Positions 8,169-14,198 of a stretch of 30,641 nucleotides of DNA are shown here, one piece after another; within the stretch, counting starts at the first letter, position 1; the number at the start of each line of letters is the position of its first letter. Below the pieces are notes generated by a model, which was given only the letters and a program-made list of their open reading frames with translations, ran no database searches and was not told the DNA's origin. The translations under genes were made by a program, and so were the position numbers. The stretch is from a virus. The DNA lies in IMG/VR virus record IMGVR_UViG_3300013286_000037, positions 1-30,641 of that record; one strand, written 5' to 3'.

Positions 8169-8499
8169 GTAAAATGTTTCCTTTACTTGACAATTTTAGT
8201 TCAGGATTAACAAAAATTTTTTTCTTATTCTTCCCTTCCTTTTTAATTAAGTTTTTCTTTTCTGCTTTAGTGAGACAGTTACGTACACTTTGTGTGCTAG
8301 AAAAGATGTTCTCATCACTAGCTTTATTACAAAAAGATGTAAGCTCCTGCTCTCCTTGTATAGCAAGAAATGTCAGACAGTTTAAATCTGCTTCTGAAAC
8401 AGGTATTTTATATAGATAGCAGTGTGTTAAGATCTGGAATTTTACTATTTCCCAGGTCGTCATTTTTACACGCTTATCTACTTGGTTTACTATTGCCAT
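8134..8499 (-). CDS. Winged-helix-like DNA-binding protein
   Basis: 121 residues. Three helices at about 15-85 followed by QSVRNCLTKAEKKNLIKKEGKNKKKIFVNPEL look like a winged helix with a basic recognition helix and a hairpin wing. It probably binds DNA as a regulator or replication accessory. It shares one base with the GNAT gene upstream (8499). An 81-codon frame on the opposite strand here is a shadow. Confidence 0.6.
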   Translation of the reverse strand: MAIVNQVDKRVKMTTWEIVKFQILTHCYLYKIPVSEADLNCLTFLAIQGEQELTSFCNKASDENIFSSTQSVRNCLTKAEKKNLIKKEGKNKKKIFVNPELKLSSKGNILLDFKFLCIETV

Positions 8500-8930
8500 T
8501 ATAATTCTATTTTAAAACTAACATACTCTTCACCTGTTTTAGACCAATCTTTATACACTAAAATTTCTTCAGCTCCAAAGTCTTGAAACACTTTCCAACT
8601 AGCTCCTTTACGTGCTTCTCCTGTAAAATATTCAAAGCCCATTTCAGTAGCCCAGTCTAAAGCTTCTTTAATTAAATCATGTCCTATTCCTTTTCCTCTA
8701 TAGGTAGGTAAAACAGTAAAAGAATCCACTTTTACAACATTCTTACTAGTCCATGACATTAAGATTTCAGCTATTAATGTTTCATCTTTAAACCAGATAC
8801 CCTGAACACCATCCTTTTGGGACAACATGTATTCTTTATACTTGTCATCCCAACGGATAGATCTTGGATGCTCTTTTTCAAATTTAAAAGTTTCTTTCAA
8901 ATCCTTTACCTTGTAAAGAGTTGTAAGCAT
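8499..8930 (-). CDS. GNAT family N-acetyltransferase
   Basis: 143 residues. The acetyl-CoA pyrophosphate loop RGKGIG is at residues 78-83 after strand VVKVDSFTVLPTY, and a helix LIKEALDWATEMG follows, the standard GNAT motif A. The C-terminal KVFQDFGAEE motif (motif B, about 113-122) is present. Substrate cannot be read from sequence; it could acetylate a host protein, tRNA-linked or small-molecule target. It sits one base from its neighbours on both sides, so it belongs to the phage operon rather than being a stray insertion. Confidence 0.9.
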   Translation of the reverse strand: MLTTLYKVKDLKETFKFEKEHPRSIRWDDKYKEYMLSQKDGVQGIWFKDETLIAEILMSWTSKNVVKVDSFTVLPTYRGKGIGHDLIKEALDWATEMGFEYFTGEARKGASWKVFQDFGAEEILVYKDWSKTGEEYVSFKIEL

Positions 8931-8931
8931 A

Positions 8932-9291
8932 TTATTTCTTTAATTTCTTAGATGTTATTGGTTCATTATTTCCTGCAGCTTCCATTTGAGGTCCTGTAGG
9001 AATTAACACTTCATCACCAACATTTAAACCTTCTTTAACTAACTCAGGATTATTATCTAAATCTTCCTGTGTAATAGTATAAGGATGTCCTTGTGGTTGT
9101 TGTCCTTTATCTGTAGATGGAGCACTTGTAATGTTACCAATAATAGATAGGGCTTTTAACTCTTCTGCTTTAGCCACTGCAAGTTTTGTATTAATCTCTT
9201 GCAATTGTAACTGTACTTTCTTTACAGAAATTTGTTCTTCTAAAAATGCAATAATTTCTTCCTTAGTAGGAACTTTTTGTTCTTCTGACAT
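8932..9291 (-). CDS. Hypothetical protein with N-terminal coiled coil
   Basis: 119 residues. Residues 8-48 form a charged heptad-rich helix, then a Pro/Gly/Gln linker, an acidic segment (about 75-98) and a Lys-rich end (SKKLKK). Such layouts occur in small scaffolding or virion-associated proteins. No family recognised. Start ATG at 9291, 15 nt after the next upstream gene's end. Confidence 0.65.
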   Translation of the reverse strand: MSEEQKVPTKEEIIAFLEEQISVKKVQLQLQEINTKLAVAKAEELKALSIIGNITSAPSTDKGQQPQGHPYTITQEDLDNNPELVKEGLNVGDEVLIPTGPQMEAAGNNEPITSKKLKK

Positions 9292-9306
9292 GTTGTTTGG
9301 TTTTAT

Positions 9307-9624
9307 TTATAATACAATATCGTCATCATCATCAGCTTTTTTATTACTACTGCCTATAGTAATAGCCGGATTGTTATGTTCTTTAAATAGTTTAAGAAAT
9401 TTATTATACGGAGTGTCTATTATATAAGTGTCTCCATGGTCTGTAAATATAGTGGTGCAGTTATATGTAAATTCATCATCCTCTTCAGAGGTAAGCTTAC
9501 ATGCTATTACAACATCTATATGAAAAGCAAATGGAAGCCATTTACCTTTATCTTCATTTAATCCTAACATATCCATTGTAGAGGGATCTACAGAATGGCA
9601 TTGTATGTTGCATTCATGTATCAT
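9307..9624 (-). CDS. Hypothetical 105-aa acidic-tailed protein
   Basis: The ATG at 9624 directly follows the upstream stop (TAA, one base, ATG) after an A-rich stretch, the usual start context here, so it is preferred to an ATG 36 nt upstream inside the previous gene. The protein is beta-rich with several Cys/His residues (MIHECNIQCHSVD) and ends in a run of five Asp residues. Function not recognised. Confidence 0.6.
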   Translation of the reverse strand: MIHECNIQCHSVDPSTMDMLGLNEDKGKWLPFAFHIDVVIACKLTSEEDDEFTYNCTTIFTDHGDTYIIDTPYNKFLKLFKEHNNPAITIGSSNKKADDDDDIVL

Positions 9625-9625
9625 A

Positions 9626-9841
9626 TTATTGTGGTTTTTTACAAGACACGTGATAATCATTATAATTAATATACGTGCTTCTATTAGATTGTTTTAATAT
9701 TGACTGAGCTAATAAACGCTCTGCTATTCCATCTCTAACATCTATAACAGGAATGTTCACTGGCTGACCATACTTGTTTTTAGCATTAATATAATAACTA
9801 AGAGCCTCTCCATTCCTTACAATTTCTTGTTCTTTGTTCAT
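9626..9841 (-). CDS. Hypothetical 71-aa protein, first gene of its unit
   Basis: Small soluble protein with a helical N-terminus and a basic C-terminus. It is the first gene after a 97-nt gap containing a Bacteroidota-type promoter box (9883-9890), so it probably begins a leftward transcript. No function recognised. Confidence 0.6.
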   Translation of the reverse strand: MNKEQEIVRNGEALSYYINAKNKYGQPVNIPVIDVRDGIAERLLAQSILKQSNRSTYINYNDYHVSCKKPQ

Positions 9842-9882
9842 ATTGTGTTACATTAAAATATACTTAATAAGTTTAAACTTAA

Positions 9883-9890
9883 CAAATTTA
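9883..9890 (-). promoter_or_regulatory. Candidate Bacteroidota -7 promoter box (TAAATTTG)
   Basis: Reads TAAATTTG on the minus strand, matching TAnnTTTG, the -7 element of the Bacteroidota primary sigma factor. It lies about 42 nt upstream of the 9841 start. No good TTTG -33 element is seen at the expected distance, so strength is uncertain. Confidence 0.4.
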
Positions 9891-9938
9891 ATTTTAAAAC
9901 ATAATATGGCTATTAGGAAGATATGCACACTATGTGTA

Positions 9939-10595
9939 TTATTTACCGTATTCTAATTCTAATATTTTACCTACTAAATCAGAACGGTGGTTTTCCTTAA
10001 GCTTAACCCATTTCACTTCTTCTAGTTTCTTAGACAGTTCTATAGCATAAGACAAGCCATTTACAGAACCATGGGGGTTAATATCCATTTGCTCATTATC
10101 ACCATTAATAATAATCTTACCTGTTTTACCTAGCCTAGTAAGAATAGCCAGCATCTCAGCCTTAGATAAGTTCTGTGCTTCCTCTACAATAAGAACATCA
10201 TCCACAGTCTTACCCCTAATAAACTGTACAGGATAAGCTAGAATTTTCTTCTCAGCCACAAGGTTCTCTATCTTCACCTTATCATAACACTTAATAAGGT
10301 TTTCCATAAAGGCTTCTAAATAAGGATTAAACTTGTCCTCTAAAGCCCCAGGTAAAAAACCCATAGAATTACCCACCTCTATAGTGGCCCTAGTAACAAA
10401 TACCTTGTCACATTCATCTTTAAACAAAAAGTCTAAAGCACACTGGGCAGATACTAAACTCTTACCACAACCTGCCCTACCTGTAATAATAACTATCTGG
10501 TTTTCCCTAATAAGACGCTTGGCTTCCTTCTGCTCATCATTAAGCTGAATGTTATATTTAATCTCATTCTTTCTAGTACGGTTAGACTCTTTCAT
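9939..10595 (-). CDS. PhoH-like P-loop ATPase
   Basis: 218 residues from the ATG at 10595; a longer reading with 35 extra residues is rejected because it runs through the preceding gene's end and has atypical composition. Walker A GRAGCGKS is at 39-46, Walker B with catalytic Glu in VLIVEEAQN at about 134-142, a sensor motif INGDNEQMD at 163-171, and an arginine-rich ENHRSD near 201-206. This is the PhoH core, related to SF1 helicases; phage PhoH proteins are common, with a proposed RNA or nucleotide-linked role. It is 4 nt from the 91-aa gene upstream. Its GC content looks higher than the neighbouring late genes. Confidence 0.9.
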   Translation of the reverse strand: MKESNRTRKNEIKYNIQLNDEQKEAKRLIRENQIVIITGRAGCGKSLVSAQCALDFLFKDECDKVFVTRATIEVGNSMGFLPGALEDKFNPYLEAFMENLIKCYDKVKIENLVAEKKILAYPVQFIRGKTVDDVLIVEEAQNLSKAEMLAILTRLGKTGKIIINGDNEQMDINPHGSVNGLSYAIELSKKLEEVKWVKLKENHRSDLVGKILELEYGK

Positions 10596-10599
10596 ATTA

Positions 10600-10875
10600 T
10601 TATTTTTGAAATGGTGTTTTATTCTCCTTACGCTTTTCCCTAGCTGTATACGCCATACTCTTATAACTAGTATGTAATGCTGCCAACCTACCCAACTCAT
10701 CCCTATGAGCCCATTGATGTTTGCTCTCTGCCCTAGTCTTCACATTCTCATAATACTTAAAAGCCTTAACCCCTTCCTCTAACTCCTCCTCTATATAAGC
10801 CACTATCAATTCATCTAAACTAGGTATATACACTAAGTCCCCAGTAGGAGATAATTCAATATTTTTTTCTTCCAT
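10600..10875 (-). CDS. Hypothetical 91-aa protein, promoter-proximal
   Basis: The start at 10875 (MEEKNIELS...) lies 15 nt from a TATCTTTG promoter box; an in-frame extension upstream would run through the promoter and C-runs and is rejected. The protein has an acidic helix (EEELEEGVKAFKYYENVK, about 31-48) and a basic C-terminus (TAREKRKENKTPFQK). It is probably the first protein of the leftward PhoH transcript. No family recognised. Confidence 0.65.
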   Translation of the reverse strand: MEEKNIELSPTGDLVYIPSLDELIVAYIEEELEEGVKAFKYYENVKTRAESKHQWAHRDELGRLAALHTSYKSMAYTAREKRKENKTPFQK

Positions 10876-10890
10876 AATTTTTATTTTGGC

Positions 10891-10898
10891 CAAAGATA
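10891..10898 (-). promoter_or_regulatory. Candidate -7 promoter box (TATCTTTG) in a TTTGGCCAAA palindrome
   Basis: TATCTTTG on the minus strand matches TAnnTTTG. Its TTTG half is part of the palindrome TTTGGCCAAA at 10885-10894. The first start codon (10875) is only 15 nt away, implying a very short leader. Confidence 0.5.
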
Positions 10899-10900
10899 CA

Positions 10901-10929
10901 TATATACCCCCACACTTATATATACCCCC
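10901..10929. repeat. Direct repeats TATATACCCCC, 18 bp apart
   Basis: Two copies of TATATACCCCC (10901-10911 and 10919-10929) lie directly upstream of the leftward promoter box, between the divergent transcription units. The spacing is 18 bp start to start, nearly two helical turns, which would place two proteins on almost the same face. A regulator or phage sigma-like site is possible. Confidence 0.55.
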
Positions 10930-11033
10930 CCATGGTTTTTTCCGTGTTAGAAGGTTAGGTGACCTACTACACAACAACTCCCCCTCTTAAAATTGGGCGG
11001 TATTGCCCCCTGTACCTGTAAATGATATTAATC

Positions 11034-11297
11034 ATGGCAACAAGATTCATTAAAGCTACCACCGGTGGCTTAATTGTAACTGACAAAGCAATTGAAACTG
11101 TAAAAGTAAAAATTGCTGGCGTAGAAAAAGAAGTACGCACGCAAGGCGGAATTATCGGCTTTATTGCAGTGAGTAATGCAAAAGCATTACCATTGAAAGC
11201 CGGTGATGCTGTACCCTTCCGTATTACGGATAAACCCGTAATTGACCTCTCGACTAAACGGCCTATACCAAACTTGTTTTGGGCGGACCCTGTGTAA
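11034..11297 (+). CDS. Hypothetical 87-aa beta-rich protein, first rightward gene
   Basis: ATG at 11034 (MATRFIKAT...), preferred to an ATG four codons upstream. The protein is rich in Val/Ile/Lys/Thr with alternating strand character and likely forms a small barrel; the pattern (IKATTGGLIVTDKAIETVKVKI) would suit an abundant nucleic-acid-binding protein, but no motif proves it. GC content (about 47%) and codon choice differ from the AT-rich plus-strand genes downstream. It is bounded by hairpins on the 3' side, so it is a monocistronic unit next to the control region. Confidence 0.65.
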   Translation: MATRFIKATTGGLIVTDKAIETVKVKIAGVEKEVRTQGGIIGFIAVSNAKALPLKAGDAVPFRITDKPVIDLSTKRPIPNLFWADPV

Positions 11298-11362
11298 TAC
11301 ACAGGCCTGGTCTTGAGGATTGATGCATCTTATCTTTAACGGAATAAGATGCATCTCTTCTC
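11289..11362 (+). terminator. Double hairpin terminator after the 87-aa gene
   Basis: A first hairpin CCTGTGT-AAT-ACACAGG (11289-11305) spans the stop codon. A second, with a 12-bp perfect stem GATGCATCTTAT/ATAAGATGCATC (11322-11333 with 11344-11355), is followed by a pyrimidine-rich tract TCTTCTCTTG. It would end rightward transcription of the 87-aa gene. Confidence 0.7.
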
Positions 11363-11395
11363 TTGTTACAGGAACCACACCAGCAACCGCCTATT

Positions 11396-11632
11396 ACTTG
11401 TTACAAGTTCCACAACTTTGTACGTTCCACGTGGAACATTACACGTTAAAGGCAGGCTATGTAAGTGGGAATCCACTTCTCTACAGTTTCTTGAATAGGT
11501 TACAGTCATCACATTCCACAAATTTTTGTGGCATTAGATGGCTATGATATAATTCCACATAACACATATATTTTCCATTAACCAAAATGCTATTATCAAT
11601 AAACAATATATATAGCATTAAATAACAATTAT
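11396..11632. other. Palindrome cluster and AT-rich tract, candidate origin/partition region
   Basis: This stretch has no convincing gene. Inverted repeats are at 11396-11408 (ACTTG-TTA-CAAGT), 11423-11438 (parS-like), 11463-11478 (AAGTGG-GAAT-CCACTT) and 11516-11531 (CCACAAA-TT-TTTGTGG). TTCCACA occurs three times in the same orientation at 11408, 11514 and 11553. An AT-rich stretch follows at about 11550-11632, with an 8-bp inverted repeat AATGCTAT/ATAGCATT. It lies near the switch between leftward and rightward transcription. Iterons, palindromes and an AT-rich tract together fit a replication origin or centromere; this is inference. Confidence 0.5.
11423..11438. promoter_or_regulatory. 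ParB parS-like palindrome
   Basis: CGTTCCACGTGGAACA matches the chromosomal parS consensus TGTTnCACGTGnAACA at all fixed positions except the first base. The 14-bp core is a perfect palindrome. No parA or parB gene is visible in this window, so binding by host ParB/Spo0J or an unseen phage protein would be needed. Confidence 0.6.
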
Positions 11633-11791
11633 ATGAAAACAATTATTGAAAAGTATTATGTATCACCAGGTTCTGTATTAGTATATTATGAAGTTGGAAC
11701 AAAAGGTGTAGATTGTTGGTTTGATTCTCCACAACGGAGAGAGCATAGATGTTTATCTATAGAAGATTTTAATTTAATTAAGAGCCTGTAA
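11633..11791 (+). CDS. Hypothetical 52-aa protein
   Basis: MKTIIEKYYVSPGSVLVYYE... starts after an AT-rich leader with AATAACAATTAT before the ATG. It looks like a small beta domain with strands around YYVSPGSVLVYYEVG and a helical end. Its stop lies within the stem of a rho-independent terminator, so it forms a single-gene transcript. No family recognised. Confidence 0.6.
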   Translation: MKTIIEKYYVSPGSVLVYYEVGTKGVDCWFDSPQRREHRCLSIEDFNLIKSL

Positions 11792-11815
11792 CAGGGCTCT
11801 TTTCTTTTTTTATTC
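11781..11815 (+). terminator. Rho-independent terminator
   Basis: AGAGCC-TG-TAA-CA-GGGCTCT hairpin followed by TTTCTTTTTTT. The loop contains the stop codon of the 52-aa gene. Confidence 0.85.
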
Positions 11816-11834
11816 ATTAACAAAACTTATTCAT

Positions 11835-12032
11835 ATGAATACAAGAACTAAAATCTCTGCTTGTTCTATTAGGATATCAGCAGTTGCTACACCTTATGGA
11901 TTTAAAACTATTGGTTCATTTCATAAGTTTCTTAAACAATGTAATCCTTGTGCTAAACTATACTTTGGTAATAGTCATGTTAGAGTGATTAGTATGTTGA
12001 AGATGGTGGAAAGAGAGTTTGAGAGTTTATAA
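11835..12032 (+). CDS. Hypothetical 65-aa protein
   Basis: Basic, Cys-containing protein (MNTRTKISACSIRISAVATPYG...) starting 20-30 nt after the previous terminator, with an A-rich context ACAAAACTTATTCAT before the ATG. The pattern GFKTIGSFHKFLKQCNPC suggests a compact helix-rich fold. Function unknown. Confidence 0.55.
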   Translation: MNTRTKISACSIRISAVATPYGFKTIGSFHKFLKQCNPCAKLYFGNSHVRVISMLKMVEREFESL

Positions 12033-12133
12033 TGAGTTTTTATAAAGGTGCTATAAAGTGTCATATTGTACAATGGAAATTTGTATGATGGATGGACAGC
12101 CTTTTCTTTTATTAATCAATTAAATTACATTAT

Positions 12134-12346
12134 ATGAATCATCCAATTAAAGAACAAATATTATTAGCATTGTATGAACAAGCTATTAATGCTCTTGTTG
12201 ATAAGAAACATCAACTAGATGAAAATTTTACTAATGGTGTTATTAACTATGCTGAGTATGAAGAACATAAATGGCTTATTTGGAATGATATTGAGTCTTT
12301 ACGTCTTAATGCACCATTCTCACTTCCCAAGGGTGAGCAGTTGTAA
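12134..12346 (+). CDS. Hypothetical 70-aa helical protein
   Basis: Two predicted helices (about 4-25 and 38-58), acidic, with a Pro/Gly end. The ATG follows a typical AT-rich leader (TTAAATTACATTAT). The preceding 100 nt carry no obvious gene. No family recognised. Confidence 0.6.
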   Translation: MNHPIKEQILLALYEQAINALVDKKHQLDENFTNGVINYAEYEEHKWLIWNDIESLRLNAPFSLPKGEQL

Positions 12347-12515
12347 TAGTTTGCCTAGAGCATAGTAAGGATCATAACCTTATGTCTTTTAAGTGTGACT
12401 TTCGTATAGACAAACACTTACAGCTTTAATCAGCAGTCAGCTCCATGATGGTTGAAATTATTACAACTGAGTGCAGAGGGATTTTCTCATTCTTAACATA
12501 TAAATTCATTTAATT
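12347..12515 (+). other. Non-coding stretch with several hairpins
   Basis: No gene seen. Hairpins: TAAGG-ATCATAA-CCTTA, whose 7-nt loop with CAT mimics a tRNA anticodon arm; AAGTGT...ACACTT; and GGTTG-AAATTATTA-CAACT. There is no acceptor stem or T arm, so it is not a tRNA. It may be a leader RNA or processed spacer of the following membrane-protein genes. Confidence 0.35.
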
Positions 12516-12695
12516 ATGAAACACCTATTAATCTGGCTAGCAGCCACTCTTTTAACATTATTAATGCTTTTACCAGCATTTTTTCTCTTTTTATGGGATT
12601 GGGACATTAAATACTTTGGATTCTTTAGTAAATATAGAATGAGGTACTTACATTGGACCTATAACGTAAAGACAAAAGGGAAAAAAACTTTTTAA
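12516..12695 (+). CDS. Small membrane protein (59 aa)
   Basis: One long hydrophobic segment (about residues 4-27, LLIWLAATLLTLLMLLPAFFLFL) followed by a basic, aromatic tail (SKYRMRYLHWTYNVKTKGKK). The tail is probably cytoplasmic by the positive-inside rule. It is the first of four adjacent small membrane genes, 3 nt before the next. Confidence 0.65.
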   Translation: MKHLLIWLAATLLTLLMLLPAFFLFLWDWDIKYFGFFSKYRMRYLHWTYNVKTKGKKTF

Positions 12696-12698
12696 GAT

Positions 12699-12893
12699 AT
12701 GGAAAATAGACTAATTGATTATATCTATGATAAATCTGTAGATATACTATTTTTTTTATCTCATCACTTAGGATTATCATATAGACAAGTTAATGTGGTT
12801 GTATTTACAATCATAGAACCAATTCTATATGTAATCTTAATTCTATGGATATTAAAACTTAAACAAATTATTAAAACCACTAAAATTCATTAA
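12699..12893 (+). CDS. Small membrane protein (64 aa)
   Basis: Residues 1-34 are amphipathic, then a strongly hydrophobic segment at about 33-53 (VVVFTIIEPILYVILILWIL) and a Lys-rich end. One transmembrane helix, perhaps with a re-entrant N-terminal part. It lies 3 nt after the previous gene and 1 nt before the next. Function unknown. Confidence 0.65.
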   Translation: MENRLIDYIYDKSVDILFFLSHHLGLSYRQVNVVVFTIIEPILYVILILWILKLKQIIKTTKIH

Positions 12894-12894
12894 C

Positions 12895-13122
12895 ATGAAA
12901 GGTACAATTACAATGCTAGTAGTACTAGTAACACTTTTAACCACCTGGTTGAGCTTAGCTCTTCTAGGATGGGCTTTTTCAGACACAACTTTTAAAGCTT
13001 GTGCAACACATGGAGGAACACTAATGGTTATGTTAATCTTTGGTTGGATTCCAGCTGTTATAGTAGCTGTAGATCTGGATGACTATTTTGATAACAAAAA
13101 ATATCATTCATATGGCAAATAA
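12895..13122 (+). CDS. Small two-segment membrane protein (75 aa)
   Basis: Two hydrophobic segments at about 4-27 and 40-59, joined by a short polar loop with CATHGG, and an acidic/His tail (DLDDYFDNKKYHSYGK). The layout fits a small inner-membrane hairpin protein, such as class II holin-like or superinfection proteins, but no motif decides. Its end overlaps the next gene by 11 nt. Confidence 0.65.
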   Translation: MKGTITMLVVLVTLLTTWLSLALLGWAFSDTTFKACATHGGTLMVMLIFGWIPAVIVAVDLDDYFDNKKYHSYGK

Positions 13123-13321
13123 TAAACATATTAGACCAATTATTCTTTTAATCATGGGTGTGATGTTATTAATGTGCACTTTATGTGTTATATTATTAGC
13201 ATTTATGTACATAGAACCTACACCAGGTAATCTTGGCTTTATAAGCCTTTTGTTTACCATGGGTGTTCTTGGTTCATTCATGTACATTGACACGTACCTT
13301 GAGGCTAGGAAAGCCAAATAA
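13112..13321 (+). CDS. Small two-segment membrane protein (69 aa)
   Basis: The ATG at 13112 (MANNKHIRP) is preferred because the frame upstream of it lies within the previous gene. Segments at about 9-32 and 41-58 are hydrophobic, with a positive N-terminus and basic C-terminus (YLEARKAK), so both ends are probably cytoplasmic. It closes the four-gene membrane cluster and overlaps the previous gene by 11 nt. Confidence 0.65.
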   Translation: MANNKHIRPIILLIMGVMLLMCTLCVILLAFMYIEPTPGNLGFISLLFTMGVLGSFMYIDTYLEARKAK

Positions 13322-13334
13322 CAACATTTAGGTG

Positions 13335-13373
13335 GTGAGAACGCCCTGTAGATAACGTCAAAGGGGCTCTCAC
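13335..13373 (+). other. Stem-loop after membrane-protein cluster
   Basis: GTGAGA pairs with TCTCAC and GCCC with GGGC, separated by a 2-nt bulge, giving a 10-bp stem with a 16-nt loop (13335-13373). No U-tract follows, so it is more like a processing or regulatory hairpin than a terminator. Confidence 0.5.
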
Positions 13374-13397
13374 AACTATAAATGCATTTCTTAACAT

Positions 13398-13417
13398 CTC
13401 AATTCTGAGACATTATA
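13398..13417 (+). repeat. 20-bp repeat, copy 1 (CTCAATTCTGAGACATTATA)
   Basis: Matches copy 2 at 13461-13480 in 19 of 20 bases. Contains the inverted repeat CTCA-ATTC-TGAG, so each copy can form a small hairpin. It lies in a 166-nt gene-free stretch. Confidence 0.75.
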
Positions 13418-13460
13418 ATAGTAATAATATATTCTATATATAGTTATACTATGTTAGTGG

Positions 13461-13480
13461 CTCAATCCTGAGACATTATA
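13461..13480 (+). repeat. 20-bp repeat, copy 2 (CTCAATCCTGAGACATTATA)
   Basis: Same element as at 13398-13417, differing at one loop base. It ends 7 nt before the ATG of the 58-aa gene, placing it in the leader, where it could act as an operator, promoter part or RNA hairpin controlling translation. Confidence 0.75.
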
Positions 13481-13487
13481 AATTCAA

Positions 13488-13664
13488 ATGACAGCAATAA
13501 ATCAACAAGAAGATGAAGATGTATACAGAGAAACACCTTCACAATTTCCTAAGCCTGAAAAGACATTAGGAGATAAACATATGTGGACCATCAATGGTTA
13601 CCGTATATGGGCTAAAACGTATCAAGAAGCTTTAAAGCTTTTAGATATGATTGAATCATTCTAA
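13488..13664 (+). CDS. Hypothetical 58-aa acidic protein
   Basis: MTAINQQEDEDVYRETPSQF...: a disordered acidic N-terminus followed by a compact WTINGYRIWAKTYQEALKLLDMI segment at about 33-55. The latter looks like a strand-helix pair ending in an amphipathic helix. The repeat pair upstream marks its leader. It lies 9 nt before the next gene. No family known to me. Confidence 0.55.
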   Translation: MTAINQQEDEDVYRETPSQFPKPEKTLGDKHMWTINGYRIWAKTYQEALKLLDMIESF

Positions 13665-13673
13665 ACAATTGTA

Positions 13674-13847
13674 ATGAAAAAGTTATTAAAGCTATTCAAA
13701 ACAGACAATTCTGTTAAGCGTGACACATTTATCACTAAACAAGTAAAGTTTTATACTACCAATCCTCCACAACCTGTTGATTATCATACATGGTGTAAAG
13801 AGTTTAAAGTATCAAGCTTACACGGTGTGCAAATTGTACACATGTAA
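13674..13847 (+). CDS. Hypothetical 57-aa basic protein
   Basis: MKKLLKLFKTDNSVK... is Lys-rich at the N-terminus, with aromatic strands in the middle (KQVKFYTTNPPQP) and a HTW/CKEFKV segment. Starts 9 nt after the previous stop, so it is probably cotranscribed and ended by the terminator at 13914-13946. Function unknown. Confidence 0.55.
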   Translation: MKKLLKLFKTDNSVKRDTFITKQVKFYTTNPPQPVDYHTWCKEFKVSSLHGVQIVHM

Positions 13848-13913
13848 ACATATTATTCCCCCGGATAATCAAAGAGGACTTAGACTAGTTGGACTTAATA
13901 CAACCGGCAGTTT

Positions 13914-13946
13914 GCAGGCTAAGCTATAAAGCCTGCATTTTTTTTC
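13914..13946 (+). terminator. Rho-independent terminator
   Basis: GCAGGCT (13914-13920) pairs with AGCCTGC (13930-13936), followed by ATTTTTTTT. About 65 nt of gene-free sequence before it contains a short GTTG/CAAC hairpin, so a small RNA may end here. Confidence 0.85.
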
Positions 13947-13967
13947 TACATTCTTTAATTTATTATT

Positions 13968-14168
13968 ATGGTAAGGTATTATCAAAAAAGCAGAATATTA
14001 GATAAAAGGTACAAAAATGGTATAGATAAAGGAGCAATGAGCTTTCTTAATATTCCTCTTCCTTTAAAAGCTGTTTTTCTTAAACTACATGATTTTGTAG
14101 ATGAAACAACACCCAAACAAATTTTAAGACAAGATGCTGCTAAAAGAAAAAAGCATCGTAAACATTAA
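13968..14168 (+). CDS. Hypothetical 66-aa very basic protein
   Basis: MVRYYQKSRILDKRYKNG... with a C-terminal cluster DAAKRKKHRKH. The charge suggests binding to RNA or DNA. It starts 20 nt after a terminator, with TTTATTATT before the ATG. No motif beyond the basic clusters; function unknown. Confidence 0.55.
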   Translation: MVRYYQKSRILDKRYKNGIDKGAMSFLNIPLPLKAVFLKLHDFVDETTPKQILRQDAAKRKKHRKH

Positions 14169-14198
14169 TCATTTTTATTAACCTATTAAATTTTTTTT

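Noticed and set aside
8174-8419. 81-codon plus-strand frame
   Set aside because: Antisense shadow of the winged-helix gene in the minus operon; hydrophobic Phe/Ser-rich composition is typical for that.
10967-11378. Minus-strand frames opposite the 87-aa gene
   Set aside because: They are antisense shadows of a better-composed plus-strand gene and cross the promoter or terminator elements.
11320-11547. 75-codon plus-strand frame over the palindrome cluster
   Set aside because: It starts inside a terminator hairpin, has atypical composition (Cys/His/Leu/Thr mix), and covers the parS-like site and other inverted repeats; regulatory DNA explains it better.
12347-12480. tRNA-Met-like anticodon arm (TAAGG-ATCATAA-CCTTA)
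   Set aside because: No acceptor stem, D arm or T arm can be placed around it, so it is not a tRNA.
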